Both the position numbers and the translations under genes were made by a program. A stretch of 64,000 nucleotides of DNA from Polytrichum commune (Eukaryota; Streptophyta; Polytrichopsida; Polytrichales; Polytrichaceae): NCBI GenBank assembly GCA_950295325.1, contig OX485803.1, forward strand, positions 11,344,001-11,408,000. Direction: 5' to 3'. The notes beneath the pieces are model-generated. The model worked only from the letters and a program-made list of their open reading frames with translations, searched no databases and was not told where the DNA came from. This document shows positions 1 to 10,905 of the stretch, piece by piece (the stretch's first letter is position 1; each line of letters starts with the position of its first letter).

Positions 1-333
1 AAAGTATTGAGCTTGTTTTAACCCTTAAACACTCAAGCAACCCCAAATGGGTCGCCACCTAATATTCTACTAGGTTTGCGACCCACTAGGTGGCAATCTA
101 CGTATGTGAAAAGGTATCTATTGGTGTAGGGTGGTGCCCATTACCACGTGGGCCAATATCAGATAGATAGAAGATAGATAGAAACTGCGGTCCCTTTTTA
201 GCAAGGGGCCGGCGTGAATAAAGTGTCCGTTCGTAATGCCAATGACCCGATCCCCACTGGACAAGGGGACATTGGGACAATACTACTCTCCCCTTTCGAG
301 GATGGACACTATAGTGACACACTATACTAGTTC
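1..333. other. intergenic, no gene; short GATA-type microsatellite
   Basis: No credible coding frame. A short (AGAT)n-like tract lies at about 161-182, followed by a segment through 210 that reappears in inverted orientation at 14,160-14,205, so it belongs to a dispersed repeat. Confidence 0.5.
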
Positions 334-531
334 CTAGCTAGCCACTAGTGCCTTGAAGATACCGGACATGGTATCCCCCCAAAGGGCTTTGAGGTACCCA
401 TACAACAAGGTCCAAGGACCCCCCACCATAGTTGGGTGGACTAAGGTGGTGAGCACCACGCCGGCATGGGGAATAGAACCCACAACCTCCTCATTGGGGG
501 CCATGAGCCCTAACCACCAAGCCAAGGCCCG
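334..531 (-). mobile_element. tRNA-derived SINE-like element
   Basis: Read on the minus strand, a pol III box A-like stretch (TGGCTTGGTGGTTAG, plus-strand 510-524) is followed about 30 nt later by a box B-like stretch (GGTTCTATTCC, 470-480). This is the spacing and content of a tRNA-derived SINE head. The remainder down to about 334 would be the non-tRNA body. It is not a functional tRNA: the body continues well past tRNA length and I could not fold a full cloverleaf. The 3' end and target duplications are not resolved. Confidence 0.6.
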
Positions 532-559
532 TGGTGCCAATATCACATATAAAAACCTC

Positions 560-1589
560 GTACTCCAAGCATGTGGGAATTTTTATTAGGTCAGCATTGT
601 TTGTTTTGGGGGGCAATTCCATGTGTTGGTCAAATGCAAGAGCCAAATTTAGGAGCCAATATCCTTCACATATGATGCCCAGTTTGGATGGGGTTTTTTT
701 TCCTTAGGACAAGGTGACTTAACTCAACCGGATGGATTTGGAAAAAACTTAGTGCACATGTTGCTTGCTCCATGAATATTGGGAAATCTCCCAAAATGAT
801 ATCATGTGGTCTCTCCAACTTTGAAGGGTGATGAGCTTCATCTAACTTTGCTGAAAAGAACCCAAATTCTTGGGAGTAGCTCATTTGTCATCCACATAAC
901 ATATTATGACAAAGTTGCCAACTTTCTAAAATTTGTAAAATGACCGAAATAGTCATGAAACAAAAAAATATTAGAGTTTTCTTTAGCTGCCCCCCATATG
1001 AAAGCCCAGTTCATATGTTAATCTCACCTAGCAAATTTGGTATGATTGACTTCACATTCTCACATAAAATAGAATAAATTTATGGTAGTCTAGTTCACAT
1101 CCATACGGTTGTATTTCAAGAAAACAAAGCTTATTTTGCTGTATAACAAAAAAAAATTAGCATCGGTGTTGGAGGTGCCCGAAAATGGCATGTGAAGGAT
1201 TGAGTGTTTAGGAGTTAATGAGATGGCATGGCCATGATAGGCTCTCTCTCTCCCAATTGATATATTCAATTTAAAAGAATTGGCGTAATGGTGGTACAAT
1301 ACAATGATGGTATAATTAGACATTGTAGTATCAATGTAATATTGGCATAATATCGTTTTTAAGAGCAAGTTTAGTGCCTTTCTACTAATTTTTTTTTAAA
1401 TTGAGAAAATAATTTCAGAAATTTTTAATATATAAAATTTCAGCTTTATTAATATAAGCGTGCCAAATGTGATGTCATATGGGTTTGAATCAAAATCACT
1501 TAGTTTTCAAACTAGTAAAGTCTCTTTGCTCATAACTGTAGCTTAAGCAAACCTCATTCTCACCATCACAACATCCCACATGCTTCATA
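560..1589. other. intergenic, nothing recognised
   Basis: AT-rich sequence. Only short open frames without domain resemblance occur; no repeat or RNA gene was recognised. Confidence 0.5.
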
Positions 1590-2310
1590 CCTACAAATAC
1601 CAACATCTATGTACTTTAAGTTTCTCTCACATTTCCTTTATCTTTCCTCAAACGGTTTACAAATGGCCCTTGTATAGCTTCCCAAAGCTTTTGAATCGAT
1701 TTAAAAAATCTTCAAAAATTTGAAATTGGTCCCCTCGGTGTTGAGGTGACTAAAATTGACATTTGGGTATCTTCAAGTATCTCTCACAATTTCTTGTGTT
1801 TTTTTTTGTTGTTGTCAATTTCTTTACAAATTGCCCTTGTAACGCTTCCCAAGGCTTTCAAAATGATTTTGAAAAGTTTTCAAATATTTGAAATTAGTCA
1901 CCTCAATGCCAGGGTGACAAATATCAACATATGTGTACTTTAAGTTTCTCTCATAATTTCCTTTATTTTTCTCAAATGCTTTACAAATGGTCTTCGCAAC
2001 ACTTGCCAAGGCGTTCAAAATGATTTTAAAAAGTTTCCAAATATTTGAAATTAGTTACCTCGTTGTTGAGGTGACAAATATCAACATTTCGGTTTCTTCA
2101 AGTTCCTCTCACAATTTCCTTTATTTTTCTTAAATGGTTTACAAACGGTCCTTGCAACGCTTCCCAAGGCTTTTACCCTGAAAATCTCCAAATATTTGAA
2201 ATTAGGCACCTTGGTGCTGAGATGACTAAGATCAAAGTTTGGGTACCTTCAAGTTTCATGTACTAGAATTTCATTTAGTTTTCTCAAATAATTTATAAAT
2301 GGGCCTCACA
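1590..2310. repeat. tandem repeat, ~158-167 bp unit, about 4.5 copies
   Basis: A unit containing 'gcttcccaaggcttt', then 'aaatatttgaaattag', then 'gaggtgacaaatatcaaca', then 'ctctcacaatttcctttat' recurs. The 'gcttccc' landmark falls at about 1677, 1844, 2002 and 2159, giving steps of 167, 158 and 157 bp. Units are clearly diverged, so the array is old. No open frame is maintained through it. Confidence 0.8.
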
Positions 2311-2439
2311 GTGCTCCAAGTATAAGAGAGAGTGAATCAAACAACACATCAGATTATGTATACTATGTACGCTACTGCCTCAAATAATACCCCTTACTAC
2401 ACTCACATTAGTTTGTATGTGGTATGAAAGGTCCACCCC

Positions 2440-2520
2440 CCAAGCTCCCAGCACATGACCCTTGGGGAATCAAAAAATAATGCCCATCCTAGGTCTAACC
2501 TTCCAAGTAACTACCAAACT
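2440..2520 (-). mobile_element. LINE 3'-end-like fragment
   Basis: The reverse complement of about 2,455-2,515 resembles the 3' part of the LINE at 17,965-18,015; both contain 'GTTACTTGGAAGGTTA' followed by a related ATGxGCATTAT stretch. Probably a small 5'-truncated relative of that LINE in the opposite orientation. The limits are not defined. Confidence 0.4.
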
Positions 2521-3959
2521 GCTTCTAGAAATAATAAGACTTTTAACGCACCAAATCAAGTCAAATTCCTTAATGACATCTCGATTAGTGGGGTTGTCTC
2601 GTATCAACTTTCCCCCCATACCTTCTTCAAAACGGGCTTAAAACTCTCCAGTGATGCCACATGAGCATGAACAACTATCTTAGGGGTGGTTAATCATGCA
2701 AAGTAGTTGAGTTAATGGAGTAAAGGGTGTTTGCAGAGATTATCGTTAACATTTATTATGCCTTTATCCATGAAAATAGGACCAAGAAAATAAACTATGA
2801 CCTACATCCACCCTTATTAGTACAAATGATTGTTCTTTATTAAGAAACCCAACTTTTGGATGGCAATTTGGATGTTACAACAAACATGGTAACCATGGAA
2901 TAATACCCCTTTATGTAGTGAGCAATTTGGTTGGTTGGCAAGGTTTTGAGAACTATCCGGAAGAAAAAAATCCTACTTTGACTTCTATAACAATTACCCT
3001 TGCTTTCGATAACATTAGTGAGCTCTTTTCCGCACATGGACACCCATGACCAAAGCTCAAGCGAGGGCTAAATTATAGGGTCTCATAGAGTAACTTGACT
3101 GTAAAGTCACAAAAAAATGGGATCTATAATCCTTTTTTTGAAAGGATCTTTCATATATTTTTTATTTTAAAAATCCATGTCAGTGACTAAATGAAAAGTA
3201 GGGTCAAAACTATTTTTACCACTGTTCCGGCACTATATAACTTTGAGAAACTTTTAAGTTCCATTCTTGAGTGAGCGGAGAAAAGATTACCTAGATAAAG
3301 TATGTGTTTATAAGGTGGCAAAAAGAAAGAAAGATTTTTAATTATATAAAGATGAAACATATCAGTGCCTAAAGAACTCAAAAAAAGTTCTTGAAGACTT
3401 TCCAGTTACACTCAAAAGTGAAGGAATCCACTTTAAATCCTCCCAAATTTCCTAATTATATTACAATCAACTCAACTGTGTCCTACAACATGAGCCGTGT
3501 TGATTACTTTCAAGTCTCTATCACTAGAATGTAAAAATATTCACCCATGATCATACAAGCCAATCTTAATGCACAACCATGAAGGTAAATGATGCTAGAA
3601 CTTTTAAGTGTTGATCATATGTACTCTTATCATATTCTAAAGTCTTAAATGGACATGTTAGCAATTGACAAGGGTATCCAACACACCATAGTATGTCTTA
3701 TGTGAATTTTGTATGTGCATTTGGCATGTCATGAATTGGAGTTTACTTTATAAAAACGCAGTCATTCTTCAATTTCCCATTTTGTTCCTGACTTCGGCTG
3801 CTGCTTTGTCGACCAGATTAAACATTTTGAGAAGCAAAAATTGTAGATATTATGCAGTTTAGCAATATTGGACATTCTTATAGATCCATTCCCGAAATGC
3901 TTGCGAGTCTGTATCAAGCAAGTTGAGGGACTGAATGTTTGGAGTTGGCTTCATACCGC
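2521..3959. other. intergenic, nothing recognised
   Basis: Only short incidental open frames; no domain, RNA gene or organised repeat recognised. Confidence 0.5.
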
Positions 3960-3962
3960 TTA

Positions 3963-4379
3963 GAGCGTCCCCAGCAGCCTCGCCATAGGGCATGCCAACG
4001 CCAAAAATGGGGCATCCCGGGTTCTTAGGTGGCGGTACCGGCATAAATTGAGCCCCACCAATGTCCGGTCCGGCATAATTTAGAAGCGGCCCGGGTATAG
4101 TAAAGGCCTTCCAACGCCATAAATGGTTCATATGGCGACCCTCCTCCGGCCCGCCAAGAGATTACTTTAATATCAGATACTCCGATATCCTACTTTATCC
4201 CATGTCAGATAATAGGTGTCGTTGTCTTATTGATTGCTTCCTAATTATACCGGGGGTATACCTAGGCTTTGGTGGGCTCTGACTCAAGATGAGCGGCCCC
4301 GCCCAAGATGGAGGGCTCCTAAACACCATATAATATATTATTTTTGGCGGGTTGCTTACTATCTCTCCTGGGGATGCTC
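3963..4379. mobile_element. PIF/Harbinger-type MITE with TTA target duplication
   Basis: The left end GAGCGTCCCCAGCAG and the inverted right end (reverse complement GAGCATCCCCAGGAG) form imperfect 15 bp terminal repeats. TTA is present on both sides (3,960-3,962 and 4,380-4,382), the 3 bp duplication typical of PIF/Harbinger elements. At 417 bp with no transposase frame it is non-autonomous. Confidence 0.8.
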
Positions 4380-4394
4380 TTATAGGTAATCTAA

Positions 4395-4984
4395 GGGCCA
4401 CTTCACACATGAGCCAAGAGCCGTGACCTTGTAATGGTGAGGACCCTTGACTCTCATCCAAAAGCCGTACCATGGGTGTTGGGAAAGCCCTTTTATGTAG
4501 TCTTGGGCCCTCAAGCATAGTGTGAAGTGAGAATGAACCATGTTGCGGGACCATTGCATATTTTGTTGGCGGAAAAAGAGGGGAGGATTTGGTTTAATAT
4601 AACATGTCTCCAAGTTTATCAATTTAAGATAATTATTTGGTGGTGTTTGTCTGTCTTGGAATCTGTCTTGGAATCTGCCATGCAGTCCGTCCTGAAATCT
4701 GTCATGTTGGAAAAAATATTAAAAAAGTCATGGTCTCCCGGAATTTGCGTCAAGCCCACCTCTTGGAGGTGGGTCTGACACAGATTCCGGTATACCATGC
4801 ACCCTTATCCACAACCAACCATGTAGGACTCCATGTAGACTTTTCATCCACAAAATTTTCTTTGGGCCTTTAGGCCTTCACCTCCTAGTGTGAAGTGAAC
4901 TTGGACGGTCTCCGCCTTTTCGACCAATGAGAACTCTTACATTGCCATGGTCAAGGGCCTTCAGCCTTGTGTGTGAAGTGGCCC
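4395..4984. mobile_element. second PIF/Harbinger-like MITE with TAA target duplication
   Basis: The terminal inverted repeat GGGCCACTTCACACA is perfect over 15 bp at both ends, flanked by TAA at 4,392-4,394 and 4,985-4,987. It is 590 bp long and lies 15 bp from the preceding MITE. Internal 'AGTGTGAAGTGA' stretches near 4,520 and 4,890 resemble the terminal repeats, suggesting a nested or rearranged relative. No transposase was seen. Confidence 0.8.
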
Positions 4985-4987
4985 TAA

Positions 4988-6050
4988 CCTCTAACATTTT
5001 TTATGAGAGCTATGGTGAACACTTATACGATTCAAGCTGTGAACCTGGATTGATCAAAATTGTATGCAGGAAACTATCAAAGTCTTCAAGTCGATGGCAT
5101 AATTTTTCCCCAATTTTTGGACAAAGCATGGTTCTAGAGGGTGTGTTCTGATCAAGGGTACCTTGGACTGGTATTGTTCTTTTTGTTTATACCTTTTAGG
5201 TATCTATAGCGAGGATTTCACATTTTTTGATACCCATTAGAGTATGGGTAATTGATGGTATTTGTGTTTATGCTTTTTTTTTGGTTAACATTCAAGTCTA
5301 TATATCATGCAAGAATCTTCATACCTAAATATAATTGCTCTAGTATTAATATGGTTTAGGATGGTATTGATCCAAATAATAACTCAAGTATGCACTCTAA
5401 CCTCCTTGATATCATGCATGTGGTAACGAAGGTGCATGTGATATTAAGGAGGTTTGCAGTGTTAACATGGATGCGTGATCATTGAGAAATAGTGTAGCAT
5501 GTGACTTTATGGAATAACACAAGTCAACATTGCAATTATGATAATGATGATAATGTGATGCATGTGAACATGTGGTTTGAATGCTTTGGTGGATATTTTA
5601 ATGTCAAAACCCATGATATATGAGAGGGAAACGTGACAACAAGGAGGGAGACTTAAACTGAGCACATCCATTCCCTAGGGTTTCAAGATACAAGAGTGAG
5701 TGAGATTGTAGAGGGTGTCATTACGGAGGTTAGAGTGTACAAAGATTCTTTTCACCTTGAGATACCCACCAAATATCAATATTTGATTGGTATTACAATT
5801 TTGATACACACAGATAGGTTCTTTGATATCACTATTTATGTTGATTATTGATACCCATGCTTTCACCTATATATTGGTCCAACATTGGTCCAATGTCCAA
5901 GGATGCATTTAAAAAAATTGTATTTATTGAATTTTTGTTGTGGATGGACATGGTTTTTGATGGGGTTTCCATTTTAGGTCGCCTCCCAGACACCGTTGTT
6001 CTATCTTCCAGAACAACCAATATGGAAGTTTTGTAAGCAACTTATACTTT
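4988..6050. repeat. intergenic with two dispersed-repeat segments
   Basis: Segment 5,430-5,545 closely matches 31,668-31,782, and segment 5,615-5,745 matches 7,803-7,912. No gene was recognised between them. These segments seem to be parts of one composite repeat family that recurs at 5-8 kb and 31.6-32.0 kb. Confidence 0.5.
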
Positions 6051-6054
6051 TTCA

Positions 6055-6900
6055 TATCATGCAATGTTAGGAAGTTTTTGGGCATAATGAGTTAAAATCT
6101 TAGGGCCGGTTTACACCATGGACCATGAATCGGACCATGGAAGATGGCCTTTTTCCATGGTTCGACTTGATGGTCCAACATCCATGGTCCGATTTCTTTA
6201 TAGAATCAATTTACAAAGCCTTTGAGCCCCTCACTAGGTGTAAACCGAATGTGGACCAAGAGGAATGACCATGCACCAAAAGTGAGTGTGACGATTTTTT
6301 AAAATATATGCCAAAAAAGGACAGTTTTGAAAAGAATTAAAGTTTGGCCATTCTCTTGTCTTCCTCTTCTCTTCCCCATAAAAGATTTCATTAAAATAAA
6401 ATTGTAAAATTGTAAAATTAACATCATTTGTCTACCATGGGCCCTTGCTTTTTCTACTAGAGCACCTCTTTTGCCTTTTGCATAACTCGTTGGACCATGT
6501 TAGCGGATGATGTAGGCGTTAAAATATGCCTTTTGGGGACCTCGAACTCCATGATCATTATGACATTTTTTCTATGGTGTAAACTAAAGTCGTCTCGGGA
6601 TGAGTTCAACAACCAATCGCAAATTTTACAAGGCCTTGGGATGACTTCATAGTCCATGGTGTAACAACATGTTAGTGTTTCCAAGTCCAAACAGTTACAT
6701 GTTGTGGTCTTTCAATTGTTCCTTTACTAAATTTAGGCATATTCCATAGATTCTTCTTAAATGATCAGTAAATCTCCTGAAGTCTTGAACTTCAATTGAT
6801 TATTTCTCAAACTCAACCGGTTCATCTGTAACTAGCGGTCGGTTCTTGCTGTTCATTGCAATCATGAACTTATGAAAGAGAGTTCTTCGTGGGGATGCAC
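6055..6900. repeat. dispersed repeat, interrupted by a MITE
   Basis: 6,070-6,102 plus 6,672-6,860 together match 32,858-33,080 (and arm B at about 61,410-61,620), including 'gaagtcttgaacttca' and 'ggttcatctgtaactagc'. A further partial copy lies at 7,262-7,370. The uninterrupted copies give the pre-insertion sequence for the MITE inside this one. Confidence 0.7.
6103..6671. mobile_element. MITE-like element with TTA target duplication
   Basis: This 569 bp segment splits the dispersed repeat. TTA flanks it at 6,100-6,102 and 6,672-6,674, and the uninterrupted copy at about 32,880 reads straight through the site. Its ends carry degraded inverted repeats: 'TTTACACCATGGACCATGAA' on the left, with the complement of 'TTACACCATGGACTATGAAG' on the right. 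Confidence 0.65.
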
Positions 6901-7420
6901 GTGTCTTGGGTAACATATCTAGGGCTACATTTTATATTTTCCCAGGTTTAAGGAAGAGGTAGTTTTTTCTAATTTTTCAAACTTAGACATTTAAATCTAA
7001 GTAAGGAGGAGGGATAGTCAGGGCTTACTCATCTGAAGGTTTTGATTTTTTGGTTTGTTAGTTTGTCTAGATCAAGGGCCATGTGAAATTTTGATTTAGG
7101 ATTTCTCTTGGTCATCACGGTTGGCGGTTTGAAGCCATGAACACGAGAAATCCTAAATCATTCTTTAAAAGCCTTGGTCTCGGGACTTAGACTGGGATGT
7201 AGTTTTTTTTTTAACAAGAAACATGATTTGGAAGTTCAAATCAAATGAGCCGATTCCTGAGCCACTTCAAAATGTTGGAACTTCTCTACAACGATCGGTA
7301 AATACCCTAACGTCTTGAACTTCAACCGGTTCATCTGTAAGTAGCAGTTACTTCTCCCCGTTCATTGCTTCCCTTCCCTTGGGCACTTGGACCTAATGAG
7401 GAGCGTAGAGTCTACACTAA

Positions 7421-7958
7421 ATATGAAATTTAGTGCCAACTTACTACTTGGAGTTACACATTCCTATATCTTTTTACTATCAATGTATTTTTCTATCAAG
7501 TAGAGATATTAATGTTCTATAATGTTCAAACAACCAATTTGACCTTCGTTGGTAAAAACGAGATGTCCGGTAACAATTACACTCTAAGCTCCGTAGTGTC
7601 ACACCTATGGCAGTGTGGTCCACTCCACTTGGCCTTCCCAGGCGATGTGGCGGACGCATGCACCAACATTCAACAAGTGGCATAAGAAGAAGAAGAAAAA
7701 GAAAAAGAAAAAGAAGATGACACTCCAAATGTTGACACATGGCTCAATGCGAGGGTGTGGGTTGACTTCTTGGGTGGTTTACATTAATGAAAATTTCATT
7801 ATATAAGGGAGAGAAATGTGATAATAAGGAGTGAGATTTGAACTACGAACATCCATTCCCTAGGGTTTCGGGATATTAGAGAGTGTGTGACATTATGGAG
7901 TTTAGGGTGTATAGTGTTGCGTGATTCCAAAGAGTAAGTGACACTATATAAATATCAT
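7421..7958. mobile_element. MITE (TTTAGTGCCACTTACT family), with inner insertion
   Basis: The left end (AAATTTAGTGCCAACTTACT, near 7,425) and right end (reverse complement ATATAGTGTCACTTACTC, near 7,950) are inverted and match the termini of the MITEs at 30,946-31,148, 32,131-32,327 and 12,929-13,114. The interior is enlarged by a copy of the repeat described at 7,603-7,785. Confidence 0.55.
7603..7785. repeat. dispersed repeat with (GAA/AAG)n core
   Basis: Closely matches 31,807-31,972; both contain 'tggtccactccacttggcc', 'caccaacattcaacaagtgg', a purine microsatellite, and 'gttgacacatggc'. The purine run (7,685-7,718) differs in length and composition from the other copy, as expected for slippage. 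Confidence 0.75.
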
Positions 7959-7959
7959 A

Positions 7960-8947
7960 TTCAGTGCAGTAGTCTGTGAGTAAAGTGGGGGTGACTCAAG
8001 AAACTTCCTGTGCTAGGCCACGTATCTTATTAGATTGTTTTAAATCTGTACGAGAGTCGTTTGCCATTTCTTCTTCAACATCAACAACAACTACACTGCT
8101 TAGCCGACTTGATGAGGCACCTCCATTTGTGTCCACATCGGTATGGAAGAGATTCGTCCCAACGTGCGATCGAGCACAGGCAGGATTCTAGGCACCCCAT
8201 GTCTTCAATGTTTCTTTGCAGTGCTTCCAACAACGGCGGCTCCAATAAGAAGATAGTACAACCCTGGTCTGCCAGTCTCATGCGATTCCTCGACGTTCTA
8301 GGGCATGTCTGGTTGCAGAGTTAGACTCTTACGAGTACAATGTCATACTTTGCGACTCTGTGTAGCAGGGGCTGAACTTGGACTGAGTACTATCCCCAAC
8401 TCGATGCATGTCTTAGATGATAAATGTTGCTAAGTCTCAACTTGGGATCCAAATGCAGGGTATATGTAGCGCCAACAGCATAGGGGGGAGGCAGAAAGCA
8501 ACATTCCGAGGGCATTCCAGGTTGTCGATAGGTTTAGCTGCATGATCGAGTAACCTATTTCCACCCACAGTACTGTAACTACAACATGCTACTCTTTGAT
8601 AGATGGTTTCCTATTGTATATCTTGCGAGTCAGATGAATACGTGCAGCGATTAATTGTGGAGGGTCATGGAATGAAACTTCGAGTTACATGTGCAAGATT
8701 CAGAACCCGAACCTCGAACCTAAAACCCCAGTGGAACTTTTGCTCACTTCCAGGTTTTAAGGTTCACAGAGGAGCGGTGGAGATGAATGTTTTTGTTCAG
8801 TTCCGAGACCTAGACTCCTCCGGAAGTAGAGAGTTCTGACCAAACACCCCAGAATTTTGGTAAGGATCCAGTTTCCATCACTGCCGAAATTTACTAGGCT
8901 CACATTATCTCGTTTCTTCGTTAGGAGTTGTAAGCCGGTTGGAGGCA
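7960..8947. other. upstream region of the glycosyltransferase gene
   Basis: About 1 kb before the GT14-like gene. Two overlapping short open frames (7,976-8,191 and 8,061-8,324) have no recognisable domain. It probably holds the promoter and 5' UTR, but I cannot place a TATA box or transcription start with confidence. Confidence 0.35.
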
Positions 8948-10746
8948 ATGGGCAAGGGCGAGAAGGCCGGTTCAGCAGAATTCTCCAAATGGCGAGGGAG
9001 GGTGCTGTTGGTACTGGTGACCTGTGTCGGGGTAATTCTTTTGTCTGCATCAAGGTCTCTTCATCATCACAAGTACGGGAGCTTGGCAGTAATTCTATCT
9101 CCCAGTAGTCTGGCCACGACGATCCCACATGATGAACAGCAAGGTATTGCGGCTGGCGATGACGCCATCAAGAGAAATTTGGAAAATGTGACCCTTGCAG
9201 ATGATTACCAGTTCAAGGTGTACTTGACGGACGCACAGCTGCTGCAGGAGGGTTACGACGCCGTCGCGGCGCCCGGACCTCCCCGGATCGCGTTTCTGTT
9301 CATCGTGCGAGGCGAGATTCCGCACGAGCCTCTGTGGAAGCGGTTCCTGGAGGGTCACAAGGGGAAATATTCGCTCTACGTGCACGCTGCGCCTGGGTTC
9401 ACGTTTCCCGAGAATTCGATGTTTCGTGGGAACGAAGTGCCGAGCAAACCTTGCCCCAGGTTTTCACGGGGGATCGTCGACGCACTCCGTCGGCTAATGG
9501 CGTACGCGCTTCTTGACCCGCGCTACAACAACCGGTGGTTCGTGAACGCGTGCGAGGCCACCATCCCGTTGCGCGCATTCCCGTTCGTGTTCGACTACCT
9601 CGCGACCTCCCCTGTGAGCTTCATCGAGTCGTTTTTCCCAAATGAGAGGTATTGTAGCGTGATCTTGTGACCTATTAGCGTGTTAACCATGCAACCATGA
9701 GCACACAGAGGTGGCAACTCTCCCTTTTAGAATAGTTGCTTCTAAATCACTTCTCATACTTGTAAAGGATCAATGATTTGCTCTTTCACAAAGAAGGGAA
9801 ACATGGTTGAAAAGAGGGCATTAAGAGAAATTCTTTCATACGTTTTTTTTTTCGATTTTTTTGAATTTTTCTTACCATTAAAAGGTTTCCAATTTCAAAT
9901 GCCAGTTTTAGAACTTGGTAGAAGTGCTTTTATCTGAAACACAGTGGTCACCATCTATATCCCTTCCTAGGTGTTGAATTTCACTTCTAAGAAAATTTAT
10001 ACAATCTCTTGAGGATCCATAGTCTCAAAAAGACTTGTAATGCAAATGCAGCTCCAAATGCTTCTTAGAATTGGTTTAGTAGCTCCAGGCCAAGTTCTGA
10101 AGACGGTGACCCCCTGCGAGTGCTACAGACGGTTGCCACCTGGGGGCTGTGCTCTCCTCATGCCTCTAGTTTCTATCTTGAAGTGGAAGATATCTCTCAA
10201 TTCCATTCACATTGGGCTAATTCTAGGTATTGTGAACTGCCCCCATTCACATGCTACAGGTACCACTCGTGGAAGACGGAGCCCGAGTTCAACATCACGG
10301 AGATCCGGAAAGGGGAGCTCTGGATGGCCCTGGAGAGACGACATGCCCGGGTTGTGGTTGGGGATACCCGCATCTACTTCAAGTTCACGGAGGGGTGCAA
10401 GATGTGGTGCACATGGGACGAGCAGTATGTCCAGACTCTGCTATCGATCCGGGACGGCGAGGGGATCGCCAAGCGCACGGTGGTGTATGTGAATTGGAAG
10501 GCGCCTCATGGCGGCTCGCCTTTCACCTACGGCCGCAATGACGTGAGCAGCGACACGATCAAGGATCTGCAGTCGCGGACGTGGGACTCCGATGGGGAGA
10601 GACACGACACCGCGTTCGACAACACCACTTATTCTTGTGTGCACAACGGGGTGCCGGACTCCCCCTGTTTTCTGTTCGCTCGCAAGTTTCGTCCCGAAAC
10701 CACTCAGATCCTCCTCGGTTTGCCGCCTCAGACGCTTGGCTACTAA
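8948..10746 (+). CDS. DUF266/GT14-like type II membrane glycosyltransferase
   Basis: Two exons, 8,948-9,648 and 10,260-10,746, join in phase 2 (GAGAG|gtattg ... ctacag|GTACC) to give 395 aa. The ATG at 8,948 is chosen because it is the first in frame and puts a hydrophobic anchor at about residues 19-34 after a short basic tail, the topology of Golgi type II transferases. From about residue 113 the domain begins with 'RIAFLFIVRGEIPHEPLWKRF' then 'YSLYVHAAPG'; later come 'VDALRRLMAYALLDP', 'RWFVNACEATIPL' and 'DEQYVQTLL', in the order expected for the plant DUF266 (BC10-like, core-2/I-branching-related) family. Family members probably modify cell-wall or arabinogalactan glycans; the acceptor here is unknown. 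The coding sequence is notably GC-rich against its flanks. No frame defect was seen. Confidence 0.88.
9649..10259 (+). other. intron of the glycosyltransferase gene
   Basis: A 611 bp GT-AG intron. The acceptor context 'cattcacatgctacag' joins the NER|YHSW codons without frame loss. It is AT-rich relative to both exons. Confidence 0.8.
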
Positions 10747-10806
10747 TGATGAGCAGCCCATGCCACCTAAGTGACCTCACATCAATTCCTTCCACAGAAC
10801 CCATGC

Positions 10807-10905
10807 TTTTGACACATCACCGCATTTGACAACCACTTATTCTTCAGTTCACAATTGGGTTCCCCCCCCCCCCCCTTCGCAAGTTTCGTCCCGAAACCAC
10901 CCAAT
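10807..10905 (+). pseudogene. decayed duplicate of the glycosyltransferase 3' end
   Basis: About 100 bp resembling exon 2 at 10,604-10,710: 'gacaccacttattctt'-like sequence, then 'cgcaagtttcgtcccgaaac' shared exactly. The copy contains a 14-base C run (10,861-10,874) where the gene has ordinary codons. It lies only about 60 bp after the stop, so it looks like a local tandem duplication that decayed. Confidence 0.75.

Noticed and set aside
334-531. Functional tRNA gene
   Set aside because: A and B boxes are present, but the element continues far beyond tRNA length and I could not fold a complete acceptor stem and anticodon arm.
7976-8324. Protein-coding gene upstream of the glycosyltransferase
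   Set aside because: Two short overlapping frames, low-complexity Ser/Thr stretch, no domain, no conservation elsewhere in the window to support either frame.
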